Below are positions 43,424-55,100 of a DNA stretch of 64,000 nt, one piece after another; the first letter of the stretch is position 1; each line of letters starts with the position of its first letter. The stretch is from NCBI GenBank assembly GCA_037893225.1, contig JAZGUH010000003.1:2029476-2093475 (forward strand). The letters are read 5' to 3'. The position numbers and the translations under genes were made by a program. This DNA is from Hippasteria phrygiana. Its lineage: Eukaryota; Echinodermata; Asteroidea; Valvatida; Goniasteridae. The notes beneath the pieces were generated by a model. The model made no database searches and was not told the DNA's origin. It was given only the letters and a program-made list of their open reading frames with translations.

Positions 43424-46057
43424 AGTTCTATCCTAAATCCCATAGACTTTGTACACGAATTTTATGACAGCCACTTTGGTCACTAAACAATCTCAGATCT
43501 TAATTAAACTTAACACAAACATAGACCCGAACCTGAAATTGTATGCCGAAGAGTGACGTCATGATGACGTCATCACGTGATTTTTTATGATTTTTTGAAT
43601 TTTGAAAATCGTAACATTCTTTTCAATATATCTAGCGAACAAAACAAGATATTTTCAAAATTCTTTTTGTTATAGCTTTGGTATGTCTCAAAGATATGCC
43701 CTAAAAAGCGAAAATTGTGTGACGTCATGATGACGTCATCAAAAATTATTTTTTTTTTAAACGCATGTAAGTGTCAATTCGATTACAAAAATGTATACAT
43801 TGAATTTTTCTGTACGTAATTCCAAAATTTCATGATCGTGGCTCACTCAAGTAAGAAATAACAGCCATTTCAAAATTTGGACCAAATTCAATATAACACA
43901 AAGGAATTCTGGGAAGGGCAGATAACCATGGGTATTATGTGCTTGCTGTTTATAAAAGGGGTTGATTTCTAGTCTTTTTTTAAGTCGCTGAATTTTTGAA
44001 GTTTTAAAATCGTAACATTCTTTTCAATATATCTAGCGAACAAAACAAGATATTTTCAAAATTCTTTTTGTTATAGCTTTGGTATGTCTCAAAGATATGC
44101 CCTAAAAAGCGAAAATTGTGTGACGTCATGATGACGTCATCCAAACGTTTTTTTTTTTTAAACGAATGTAAGTGTCAATTCGATTACAAAAATGTATACA
44201 TTGAATTTTTCTGTACCTAATTCCAAAATTTCATGATCGTGGCTAACCCAAGTAAGAAATAGCAGCCATTTCAAAATTTAGACCAAATTCAATATAACAC
44301 AAAGGAATTCTGGGAAGGGCAGATAACCATGGCTTAAAAGTGCATGCTGTTATAAAAAGAATTGATTTGTAGTCTTTTTTCAAGTCGCTGAATTTCTAAA
44401 TTGTTTAAATCGTAACATTCTTTTCAATATATCTAGCGAACAAAACAAAATATTTTCAAAATTCCTTTTGTTATAGCTTTGGTATGTTTCAAAGATATGC
44501 CCTAAAAAGCGAAAATTGTGTGACGTCATGATGACGTAATAAAATAAATATGTTTTCAAGTCGCTAGAATAGTGCCCATAGCATTGTAAACGTTTTCTTT
44601 CTTACCGGCCACTTTGGCTACTTTTAAACTTGGCAGACACTTACCCCAACTGCTCACAATGTGTGCCGACCTTTTACGTCATGATGACGTCATCACATGT
44701 CACGTGACGTCATCTTAAAGATGATTTTTCAAGGGCCCATATCTAGAGAGCCGTAGGTCCGATTGCCTTTAAACCCGGTATGTTGGTAGACCACCACGTG
44801 TTATAGATGAACATTTACGTGACGTCATGATGACGTCATCATACGATTTTATAGTAATTTTAAAGTTTTTGAACATTAAAGTTTCTTAAAGCCATATCTC
44901 ATGAACAGAACATGCTAAATCCAAAATTCTTTTTGGAATAGCTTTGTTAGCTCCTATATTCTTTCACATAAATGGGAAAATGTGTGACGTCATCATGACG
45001 TCATCAAAAATGTTCTTTTTTGAAACACATATAAGGGTACGTTCGATCGTCATAAAAATTGCTGGGTAGGTAGATAATGCTACTAGCATGTAAAATCCAA
45101 AGTGACGTCATGATGACGTCATCGGCTGATTTTCTATGAAATTTTTAGTTCTATCCCAAATCCCATAGACTTTGTAGACGAATTTTGTAAGTGGCACTTT
45201 GGTCACTAAACAACCTCAGATGTTAATCAGGCTTAACACAAACAAAGACCCTCAGCTGAAAATGTATGCCGAAACGTGACGTCATGATGACGTCATCACG
45301 TGTCACGTGACGTCATCCTAAACGTGCATTTTTCAAGGGCCCATATCTAGAGAACCGTATGTCCGATTGCCTTTAAACCTGGTATGTTGGTGGGCCACCA
45401 CGTGTTATAGATGAAAATTGAGGTGACGTCATGATGACGTCACCATACGATTTTATAGTAATTTTAAAGTTTTTGAACCGTAAAAGTTTCTTAAAGCCAT
45501 ATCTCATCAACAGAACATGCTAAATTCCAAATTCTTTTTGGAATAGCTTTGTTAGCTCCTATATTATTTCACGTAAATGTGAAAATGTGTGACGTCATCA
45601 TGACGTCATCAAAATGTTTTTTTTTAATAACATATATAAGAATAGGTCTGAGTATCATAAAAAATTGTGGGAAGGTAGATAGTGCCAGTAGAATGTAACA
45701 TCCGAAGTGAAGTCATGATGACGTCATCGGCTAATTGTCTATGAATGTTTTAGTTCTATCCAAAATCCCATAGACTTTGTACACGAATTTTGTACAAGCC
45801 ACTTTACTCACTATAAACATCAGATCTTAATCAAACTTAACACAAACATAGAACGTAACCTGAAGTTTTAGGGTGGAAAACAAAAAAAGAGGAAAAGCCT
45901 TGTGTTCTGTTTCAAACAGACACAAACCTCTAGTTTTTGGTTGTCTTCCTGCCAGACAATACCAGCGATTCCCCCCGAACGAGGTGATTTGGGAAGGCTA
46001 CGGGATGAAGAAAAACAAGAGGAGCAGCAAAGACACGAAGCAAAAGAATCAAGATAG
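41560..46057 (+). CDS. UQCC6: Complex III assembly micropeptide UQCC6 (BRAWNIN)
   Basis: UQCC6/BRAWNIN (human C12orf73) is an inner-membrane micropeptide needed for complex III assembly. Exon 1 (41560-41667) encodes MPAGVDWLPYLKFLTAG and GAQVVHSYYKPDL, with a single membrane span at about residues 10-27. Exon 2 (45956-46057) encodes TIPAIPPERGDLGRLRDEE and a charged tail ending EAKESR. The phase-0 junction is bounded by GTGAGT and TGCCAG. The product is 69 residues; the human protein has 71, with the same N-terminal MPAGV and the same PDLTIPEIPP junction. The 4.3-kb intron is almost entirely repeats. A plausible polyadenylation signal AATAAA is at about 46690. The gene is tail-to-tail with CENPK. 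Confidence 0.93.
41700..42630. mobile_element. Fold-back element interrupted by a second element (UQCC6 intron)
   Basis: Outer arms at about 41675-41840 and 42480-42630 are inverted (CACCTCACAAAAAGTATCGA and TCGATACTTTTTGTGAGGTG). The outer right arm continues through CATTACTCCGGTAATTGG, while the left-side copy is split by the element 41841-42288. The interruption is therefore younger than the fold-back. Confidence 0.7.
41841..42288. mobile_element. Nested inverted-repeat element, TGTGACCC ends
   Basis: The left end TGTGACCCGCTCTGCAAAAA is mirrored by TTTTTGCAGAGCGGGTCACA at the right. Comparison with the intact arm shows the empty site GACATCAATTACC-like and a 2-bp AT (or TA) duplication. 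It is related to 3708-3964. Confidence 0.75.
43337..45870. repeat. Tandem repeat array with CRE-like TGACGTCA doublets
   Basis: It begins with the hairpin TTTTCCGACAATCCGTCGGAAAA and a CTT-rich microsatellite (43395-43420). Two higher-order repeats follow. Units of about 400 bp share ATCGTAACATTCTTTTCAAT (43610, 44010, 44410); units of about 600 bp share CCCATAGACTTTGTA (about 43439, 45162, 45767). Almost every unit holds TGACGTCATGATGACGTCA or its variant TGACGTCATCATGACGTCA. These are at about 43553, 43720, 44121, 44521 (mutated), 44675, 44820, 44984, 45103, 45278, 45424, 45591 and 45709. It fills the 3' half of the UQCC6 intron, ending about 90 bases before exon 2. No coding sequence. Confidence 0.85.
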
Positions 46058-47010
46058 CATCGCATTAGTGAATCATTGCCACACATATCTGAAGATGAAT
46101 TATAAGAAGTTATTCCTAACCATAAATGAAACTTGCAGATGTTTTCCTGGAAAGTTCACTAGTGCAAGTCTATTACCAATTTTACATGGTCTGGAACTGT
46201 GTCTACATACACGTTCATTTACATGTACTTTCTGCTAGTTTGGGATTTCGTATCAAGAGTAGGATTTCACACTTTCTTTCTCTTGTTTATAATAATCTTG
46301 TCAGTTGCCATGCCGTGTGGTTTCTCACCATGCCTTGCACAACTTTTTTTTTTTTTTTGCGTTGCCCTTAAATGGAAAAAATAAGGAGGGTCAGTCGGTT
46401 AAAAAACGGACTTTGTTTGCACATGACATAACGGGAGTCTTTTGAGACGCTGGTGCCAGCAGCCATACCAGTACTTTTCCATTGTTCTCACCAGGCGTGC
46501 ACATGCTCAGAACTAGCAAAAAGGACAGGTATGTCTGCTGCCACCAGCATCTCAAAAGTTTGCATTGCATGAAGTATTTGACAACCAGGAATGTGACCCC
46601 CCCCCCCTACAGGAACATTTTTGAAGGGCAAAAAAACCAAAACCCCAAAAACCCAAACCCAACAAACCAGATTTCACAAATGATCTTTATTAATAAACGA
46701 AATATTGAAAATTTGTAATTGGTTTTGAAAATCCCAACATGCACAGTGTAGAATTTATCATGCTTTAAAGGAAGTGAAATAGTACAGCAGCCAGGTTTAG
46801 GACTTTGTGTAATTGTTTTATTACATATTCTACATGTATTACATAATGCCTTCCTTGAGCTCTAAGCAGCAGTGACAAAACTTTTTGTGAAGATTATAGT
46901 GCTTTCACGTTTTAACCACATAATCGTCAAATGGTGATTACCCTTAGAAATGTGAACACATATAGACCCAATTGTAGCATTCAAAGAATAGGGCTGAAAT
47001 GGGTTAAGTA
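46058..47010. other. UQCC6 3' flank
   Basis: Probable 3'UTR with AATAAA at about 46690. A fragment at 46436-46500 (TTTTGAGACGCTGGTGCCAGC) resembles reverse-oriented sequence at 190-240. A C-run lies at 46598-46607. No further gene is seen. Confidence 0.4.
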
Positions 47011-47265
47011 CAGGGTTGATAAAAATCGTGATTTAAAAAAATCAGATTATTTTGATTTAAATTGATTTACCATCATAGCATTGGCATAAAACATTTGTTT
47101 CAAATAAGTCAATTAAATGACTATCATTGAAAGTCAAGTATAACCACACACAATTGTTCATGAAATCAGTGCTGAAATCCCTTTCATTGATCATATTCTT
47201 TTCTAGAATACAAAGTTTGTCTTAATCAATGATTTAAATCGAGTTATTTAAATCAAACAACCCTG
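47011..47265. mobile_element. hAT-like MITE with 8-bp target duplication
   Basis: The ends CAGGGTTGATAAAAATC and CAACCCTG are inverted. GTTAAGTA is duplicated exactly at 47003-47010 and 47266-47273. The 8-bp duplication and CAGGG ends are hallmarks of hAT elements. At 255 bp it cannot encode a transposase. Confidence 0.85.
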
Positions 47266-47273
47266 GTTAAGTA

Positions 47274-49181
47274 GAATGCAAAATAGCCAGATGTCAAACT
47301 TGCACCCTGTAGTTTTAATATCCCTCATTATATTGAAAATCTATAAAAGATACTGTCAATTTCTTGTTTGATTTTAACAGTTTTGAGTAATAAAATGTGT
47401 TGTATGTGTTTTGTGTACAAAAGAGCAATTGTTTTGGCAGTCTTGTACAAGGTCCTGCAACCTAAGTGTGAGGAGAGTTAAGAAGAAGATGTTTTCAAGT
47501 TAAATGTTTTTTTCTTTCCTCATACAGACAACTTAGAATTCCAATTTGATGAAATTTGCACTGGGGCCTTCCTCTTCCATCTGCATGCTTACTACATTTG
47601 TGCAATGAGTAACGGACACAAACTTTTTTAAAGGTCACAAAATACAATGCTTGCAGCACACTGCCATATAAAACAAAAAGTTTATACAGGTACAAGAAAA
47701 ATAAATAGGAAGCCAGAATCCATCTAGTAAAACCACAGAGAATGGATCCAACATTTCACCCAGGCGATGGAGAAAATCCAAGAGCTAATTCTATCAACCA
47801 TTGGTTTATAACTAGCAGTTGGCACAAAGCATCCTTGCAACTGTGCAGTCACTTTTAGGACTGTCGCGAATATTTGAATACCATTTTGCCAGTTCGAATA
47901 TTCGAAAAGATATATATGCACGGACAGATATGACTCTGATGCTATTTTAATAGAAAAGTTACGGCACTTGGCAGTATCAAATGCCACATTTTTGTCAATC
48001 TTAACTTTTTGTGGACGGAGGTTTATTGTTCCCGTCCGTAAAACCCTTGATACAACAGGGGCATGCAAAAAAATGCCGTTTGAACGGTCCATAATATCAA
48101 TCGCCATACGTAAAACACTGGCGTGCTTTTACGTGCAATTTTTTTTTACCAGTGCGGCATGCACAAAAAAACTTGATTGGCGAGTATCAAATATTCGAAT
48201 ATTCGGTCAAACCCAGTTTTGAATATTCGAATACTAAATTATTTGAAAATGAACAGCCCTAGTAACTTTCAAGTTTGAGCAAACTAGTCAAACGCCACCA
48301 CGAAACCTCAAGGTCGTGCCTCCCTGCCATACATTATGATAATAGGGGGAGGCGAGTTTGGCTCAGCATCAGTGCAAGTTACCCCGCCTGGCTCTTATAG
48401 GTCTGAAAAATTGGGATAGCTTCTTTGGTATCTATTGAAGATTTATCCTCTTATTTAGATCTGGACCCAGGAAAACCGTAAAGGCGGTAGGGTAATTGGC
48501 AAACCCCACCACCTCTGTTGTAGCCCTTTATCTAGAGCCGCTTTTAGCCTTTGTACTGGGCGAATTCTATTAAAAAACAGAGTGACGCAACTAACCACGC
48601 CAGGCTGGTTCTAAAAACTCAGTCTAATCCAACCACCATAAAAGAGGTAAAAAATAATCCAACTATTGTTAACCACAGTTCGGTTGCAAACTTACTCAAA
48701 GACAATCCTGAAGTTTGAAAATGAGGCCAAGGGTGAGGGCATACATGTCTATAACATCAACCTGTTTGAAGCTCAATTCCTCACACTATGAACATCTAAC
48801 AATGAAAATCCATTGTTACTTGTTCACAGTGTCAATACAACAATGAAATCATTGACAATCCAACTGAGCTTTAATGAGCTCCAAGATCCAGTTTTGACCT
48901 CATGATAATTCAGCTATTCAAGCCGCCTGGCTTCCCATTCATTACCCAGGTGTGAGGGACGGAATGTGGCACCGCAAAGAAAAACTGCAATCGATACCGC
49001 ACCTGGACGATATGAAATTCCCCCAAACTTTCACACAGAGCCACGGGTGCAATCAAGATATAGTGTAGAGCTGCTTTGTCGCATGGTGTATTATCCATCT
49101 TGTATACATGTAGTTCAATTGCTGTCCTCATCAGTCCAACATATAGTACTGTGCAGTTACCATTAGTATTCCTGATGCAGG
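47274..49181. other. UQCC6-CENPK tail-to-tail spacer, right part
   Basis: It contains ATTCGAATATTCG-rich sequence at 47865-47905 and 48180-48235 that frames a roughly 370-bp inverted-repeat element. A dispersed repeat at 48404-48580 carries GATCTGGACCCAGGAAAAC. No exon was recognised. Confidence 0.45.
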
Positions 49182-52100
49182 TCAGAGGTGAAAGGGGACC
49201 AATCGGATCCGCTGACAGGCCTGAGGATGGCGCAGGGCAATGCCGCATCGTAGAAGCAGCTCCACGTAAGGAGGCCAGAAGGACTCGTCTAAGGTGATGT
49301 AAGGGTCTGGCTCATCATCAGTGCATTTATTCATCAGCACCTGACAAGAGAAAAAAACCAAAATATCAAAGAGATGCACAGGCATGGTGGAAAAACTTTC
49401 CTCCGATTCTTTACTCTTATCAATCTGAGCTAAACCCCTTGCACCCGGCTGACGTCTATAGGCGCGGATTGGAAATTACCACCTGCCCGGTCGATGGCAA
49501 TACCCGCATTCTCTGCATTTTCAATCCATTGTTGGGTTATTGTGATCGTTTCGCTTGACTGCACAAGCCGACATGGCATCCCGGTGCCCCCATTCCGTAT
49601 TGAAGGGGTTATAACCCTAACCCCTTTGCAGTTTTACTTGGAACCTTCCTGAATCCAACACTGTGCAGTAATCCAATGACACTTTGTACTTTGAAACGTT
49701 ATCTGCTTGTAGCTTTTTTTTCATGTCCTAATGTGGGACAGGTTTGTGTAGTTGGGCGGTCAGGTTGTAGTAGTTCTTTCCTCGCCTTCCACCTCTGGTG
49801 ACCCCGGTTCGATTCCAACCAGGTGCACTAGGTGGATTGGGTTTTCGGTCCCTACCTGGCTGCGCGGGTTTTCCCCATGAATATCTGTTCTGGGGTTTTC
49901 CTCCCACTACTAAAACTGAAATTTCCTTCGTCATCTTCTCTCAATTCAAACTGGGCCCTGAGGGAGAACAGTGCTAATGCACTGATCAGGCTACCCAGGA
50001 TAAATAAGATATAAATAAAATAAAATGTGTTCAACCATCTACACGTGCATGCAATGGAAATTTGATAAAGCTGGACAGGACAACTTCAAAAGACCTCGTA
50101 ACTCCTTACCTCAAGAATTTCCAGGAGCGATATATAGCGGTGCTGCTCATCGTCTGACTCGCTGGAGTTTCGTCCCTGTTTGAAACAAAAGTATTACCGT
50201 TATTTCTCCTGCTCAGAAACCGCAGAGATGAAGTCGTTGATTTGCCTCATGAATCCAACAAGATCTAACAGCTGGAAATTTCTGTTGAGAGCTGTTTATT
50301 TATGCCAGTAGATCATAGATCGTTTCTTCTAGTTCTTGGATTCTGTTAGAATCAGCAGGCTTCACACATCTGTAACTGTAGTGCTGGATGTTGTTGGATC
50401 CAACATGGTCTTGCCAAAATGCTCGAAAGCCGGAACTTACTGTTTCCTTCGGAAGCTTTTTGGGGAATGTGAGTTCCTATTGGGGATGCACGGTTTTCCC
50501 AGCATGGTCCCAACTGGAAGAGGCTGGTCCTCACCAAGCATGAATTCAAACAGTCCAATGTTTTCAAGGGATCGTCTGGATTCCCACTGGAACACCACGT
50601 GTTCCCAATTTGAACAGGTGATGGCAGGCTTTCGAGCAAATCCATGTGAAAAAGTAGGATCAAAATTAACCCTAACTCCCTAGGGTGTGGAAAATCATAT
50701 TGAAATTGGAGGATTCAGGACTGTTAGGGTTAAATTGAAACAAAACAAAACAAAAGAAACAAACAAAAAACAGGATAAAAGTAGGACTTTTGCAGGCTTT
50801 CAGTGGTAGTTTTCGTTGATACTTACCCGTGTCCACAGCATCACAAGCCTCATTTGGCATGTTCTGTACTCACAACATTGGTACTCCATCCTCAGCCAAG
50901 CCCTTAATTGTGTGATTTTTATATGACAGTGTGTAACACTTATGAAAAATATTCAATGAGATTTCATTTTTCGGAGTTGTGGGAAAAACAGGAAAAACAG
51001 GAACTTCAAATAAAGGCAGGAAAAGTAGGAGCCAGGTAAAAATTAGGGACAAGTTGGAATATTTGAAAGCCTGTGATGCTCCCAGTGGAACATCTCAAAC
51101 ATTCTTGCGATGCTCCTTGAGACAATTCGAAGAAGGAAATGAACTAATCCCCTACCTTTCTACTTGCTTTGTTGATGTCCGCTGTGGAGGGAAGAGGGAA
51201 GTGTTTGGTAGAAAAGTGGGCCAAGTTGCGCATCAGCTCTTGTTGAATCTCAACGGCACGCTGTCTCTTCCTTGTCAATTCCCTCAATCCTCGATCACTG
51301 TCACAGAGAAGTAGATTTCCTGTTATTGCCCATATTGGAATTCAGATAGAGGCAGAGGTATAGACCATGTGCTTTCTTGAAATCTAAATTTCCGCCCTAT
51401 ATTCAAATGTGCCCAGTGGTATGCGCACGCATCCTGTTTAGCATAAATTTGGTTAAGGAGTGGCATCAAAGGTCATGTAATTCAAATGCAATCTGAATTG
51501 CGACCATGGGCGTCGCGCGGCGGCGGGGGTGGGGGGGGGGGTTAATTAACCTGCTCCAAATCTGTCAAAATGAAGTCACACAAACATCAGTTGCACAAGG
51601 GAACAATATACACTTTGTGACTCTTTAAAAAGCTAGTGCTTGAACAGAACAACATATACATGTACTACTCGGTGTAAAAGAAAACCATGAAAATTAATTG
51701 CGTCAAAACTGTCCATCAGAACCTAATTAGCTCCTAGTATGATGTACCTGAGGCATGGCCATTTATGTTTAAATACGCTCATTGAAATTGGTCTCGGCAC
51801 TGCATGTACCGTAATTTCCGGAATATAGGCCGCGGCTTATACGTTGATTCTCACGCTGAAAAATGTCCTTGCGGCTTATACTCCGGGCTGCTTATATGGC
51901 AACGTTTGAAGAATAAAATCAGTCACACAAGGTTCGAAATTCACGACGGCCACTGCCGTCGATGCCCTAAGGCTTAGTTGCCGTGATGCCCCTTGTAAAA
52001 AATAAAATGCACTATTCACGGCCAGTTGTGCTGTGCTCCATTAATACTTTGGCCGTTGTGCCCTTCTTGCCGAACCAAGCCCTCAAATTGCTCAATTTTT

Positions 52101-55100
52101 TTTAGTACCAAACCGTTGCCGGATCCTACAAAACGGCGCTTTTCGATCGCGCTGGTAATTGCCCGTGCGCGTGATGAGCGATCGCGCTATAGAGCCCGCA
52201 CGGCACAAAACCTCGATTCCCCAAGCAGACTGGTTCCCGTCCGTGCATTATTTTTCTTCTTTCTCACTGGGGCGGGAACCAGTCACAGCCTAAAAAACAA
52301 GCTCTGAATCCGCGGCCGAATCCGCGGCTAGCTTTAGCCATGTAGCTCTTACTACAGTAACCCGAACCCCCCAAAGCCGGCTAAGCCATGTGTGCGGTTT
52401 AGCGATGGTCCAGAGGGAGTAGCGTTGCCTGTTCAACTTAACACAACGAACTCCCACGTGCAAACGATCGTGCATAGTGTGCATGTGTGCTGCGATGACT
52501 CCGACACGTGGAAACCGAAGCGTTTTCTGTTTGCGATTTATTCGACAATTGTGCCTTGCATCGCTTAATTAATTAAAACGTTCCAGACAAATTGAACTCG
52601 ACAAGTCGGCTATTAAGTGCAAGAATGACATGAATCATGATATAACTCATTTCTGCCCCACGGAACCAAACTCATTTTTACTGGGTGACTTGGAAAAGGA
52701 GATCGACAACGTTGACGCCTTTTCCGCCAGCGATATAGCGCACAGTGATTTCCCGCATGGCCCGTGCGGGGCGTGAACGCAACGTGGCCGGTGAAGATGG
52801 CGGCAACGCATCGCACGGTAAAACCACTCATGCCGTCGCGCAGCATGCCCGGCACGGGCCGTGTTTCCTCCATGACTATACAACTTAAAAGTTCAGGCAG
52901 TGATGGAAATAAGATGCCGTTTACGTTCGCTCTACTCACTTGTTGGAAATAAAGGAAACCAATCTAGAGGGACCAAATAGACTTGCAAATGTACCATAAG
53001 TACCGTTCACACCTCACAAATCGTGTGGTGCGTCTGTTCGTTTTTGTCTGTTTTATCGTTGTGTAATCCATGTTGTCTATTATTTCACTGGTCAATTGTA
53101 ACTGGTCAATTGGTGACCGTTGAGCTCAGATTAGTGGTTAAAGTTGTCATTGTCTTTTTTATTCCCCCCGCCCCGTCAAAAAAAAAGAACTGCCGCGCGG
53201 CCCACCCAGCCAGGACGCTCATCCAGCCCGTCAAAATTGGTAATTTCGAGGACTTATGAAAGTTTATTGGGCTCCGTGCGCGTCGAATGAGGGCGCTGTC
53301 CACAGATACTCGTATACCACCAGTGGGATTGCTTTGTCTGTTTGCCGACTCTCGATAATTGCGTTTTCAATAAGAATATCATAGCGGGAACCAGACACTT
53401 AAATTGAAGTCAGGTAAGATGACGTCGATATTGAACCCAAACTCGCCTTTTCTTTCCACCTATCTCGTTCTTGCGCTGCTTACACTTTAGGATTGCATGT
53501 GATTTCGATAGTGGAACCATTTTACATACGAGCGCTATGCAGCACGATGACTTTTGTGATCGGTCGTCAGCGCCGCGGTGCGGTTTATACGCCGGTGCAG
53601 CTAATACGCCAACTTTAAATCTTAATTTGTAGATTTTTGCGTGCTGCGGCTTATACTCCGCGCGGCCTATATTCCGGAAATTACGGTATATGCACCGAAT
53701 AACAGGCTGGTCAATTTCAGGTAAAGATTTTTCTATAGGCAAAGTAACGTGCCGTCGTAATCATGACCCTATTGTCGTGTCCAACAGATGAGTTCAATAT
53801 GGTGGTTAACCAAGCGGATCAGTATGACATAATTTGGATAGGAACTTCGCTTTTGACTTGACTCAACACGTCGAGGGAAAAAAACTGCCATTTTAGATAA
53901 GCCTCTTATCCAACCCATTTAATGATTTGGGGGCTCAGAGTGATGTCACATAAAATGGATGAGGTACATCATACTAGGAGCTAATGGACAATTTTGATGC
54001 TATTCAATTTTAAAAGTGTATCATGGTTTTTTGACACCTACAATCCCGGCCAAAATGCTTGGGCCACGTGATGATAAACATACCCTCCTCCGCGCCCCCC
54101 GCTCCCCCGCTCAATGTTGTAATATCAAGCCGGAGCGCATTCCGCGCAATGAGAGCCAACATTGACCGGGGGCAGGGGGGTCGGGGGCCCAACGAGATTT
54201 GGCCGGGATTGTCTGAAATTTTCTTTCTCAAAAAAAACAAAAAAAAAACATTAGAAAAGACCTAAGTGTGAGAAGCAACGGATGGTCATGGCTTTCCGAG
54301 TGCAGGAGTAATTAAAAGAAAAGGAAGTGGAAAAAAAGAGGGTTTTTTTCGGGTTGGATTCGAACCCACAACTGTTGCATTTGAATGTACATGTCCAAAC
54401 CACTAGACTATGTGAGTAACAGATGCCAAGAGGCTTAATTGACCGTTCAATTTTCAGACACAGATGATCCCAATTGTTTTGTAGTGCGCATCGTACACGA
54501 TGCACCATGACGAATAACCATGCCATTTTGTCAAATAACTTTACAAAAGACATTTTTGTTCAACGCGAAAATCGCATTACGCTACACAAACCACCTACAA
54601 GCCTCTTCCAATTTTTTAGCCGTCTCTTTGCGTGATTTGTCGGAAAATTCAACGATTAACCCTCGCCACCAAAATAGTAAAGGAGAGTCTGTCATTTCTC
54701 TATTTTTTTAGTGGCGAGGGTTAACCGTTGAGTTTTCCGACAATTCACGGAATGAGGTAGTTGAAACAAAATGGAAGAGGCTTGTATGTTTGTGTAACAT
54801 AATGCGTTTTTCGCGTTTAACAAAAGATGTCTTTTGTGAAGTTATTGGACAAAATGTCATGGCTAATCGTCATGGTACATTGTGTACGATGCGCACTGCA
54901 AAACAAGTCCTGGCGCAAGCGCATGACAGCCAGGAATCGTCATTCTGTTAACCCTATCCCGACCGGGCTTAGTTTGGTACGTACGGAGACCGGAAAGGGG
55001 CGACTACTGCCCCCCCCCCCCCCCCCCCCCAGACTTCCGTGTTTTCCCAAGTTCACAAGCGATTTTCAGGAAACAGGCCACAAACGTTCAGTTCAGGAAA

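Noticed and set aside
52613..52939. 108-codon open frame within the 51.8-53.7 kb transposon
   Set aside because: No recognisable domain. The composition follows the GC-rich element, and frames on both strands are equally open.
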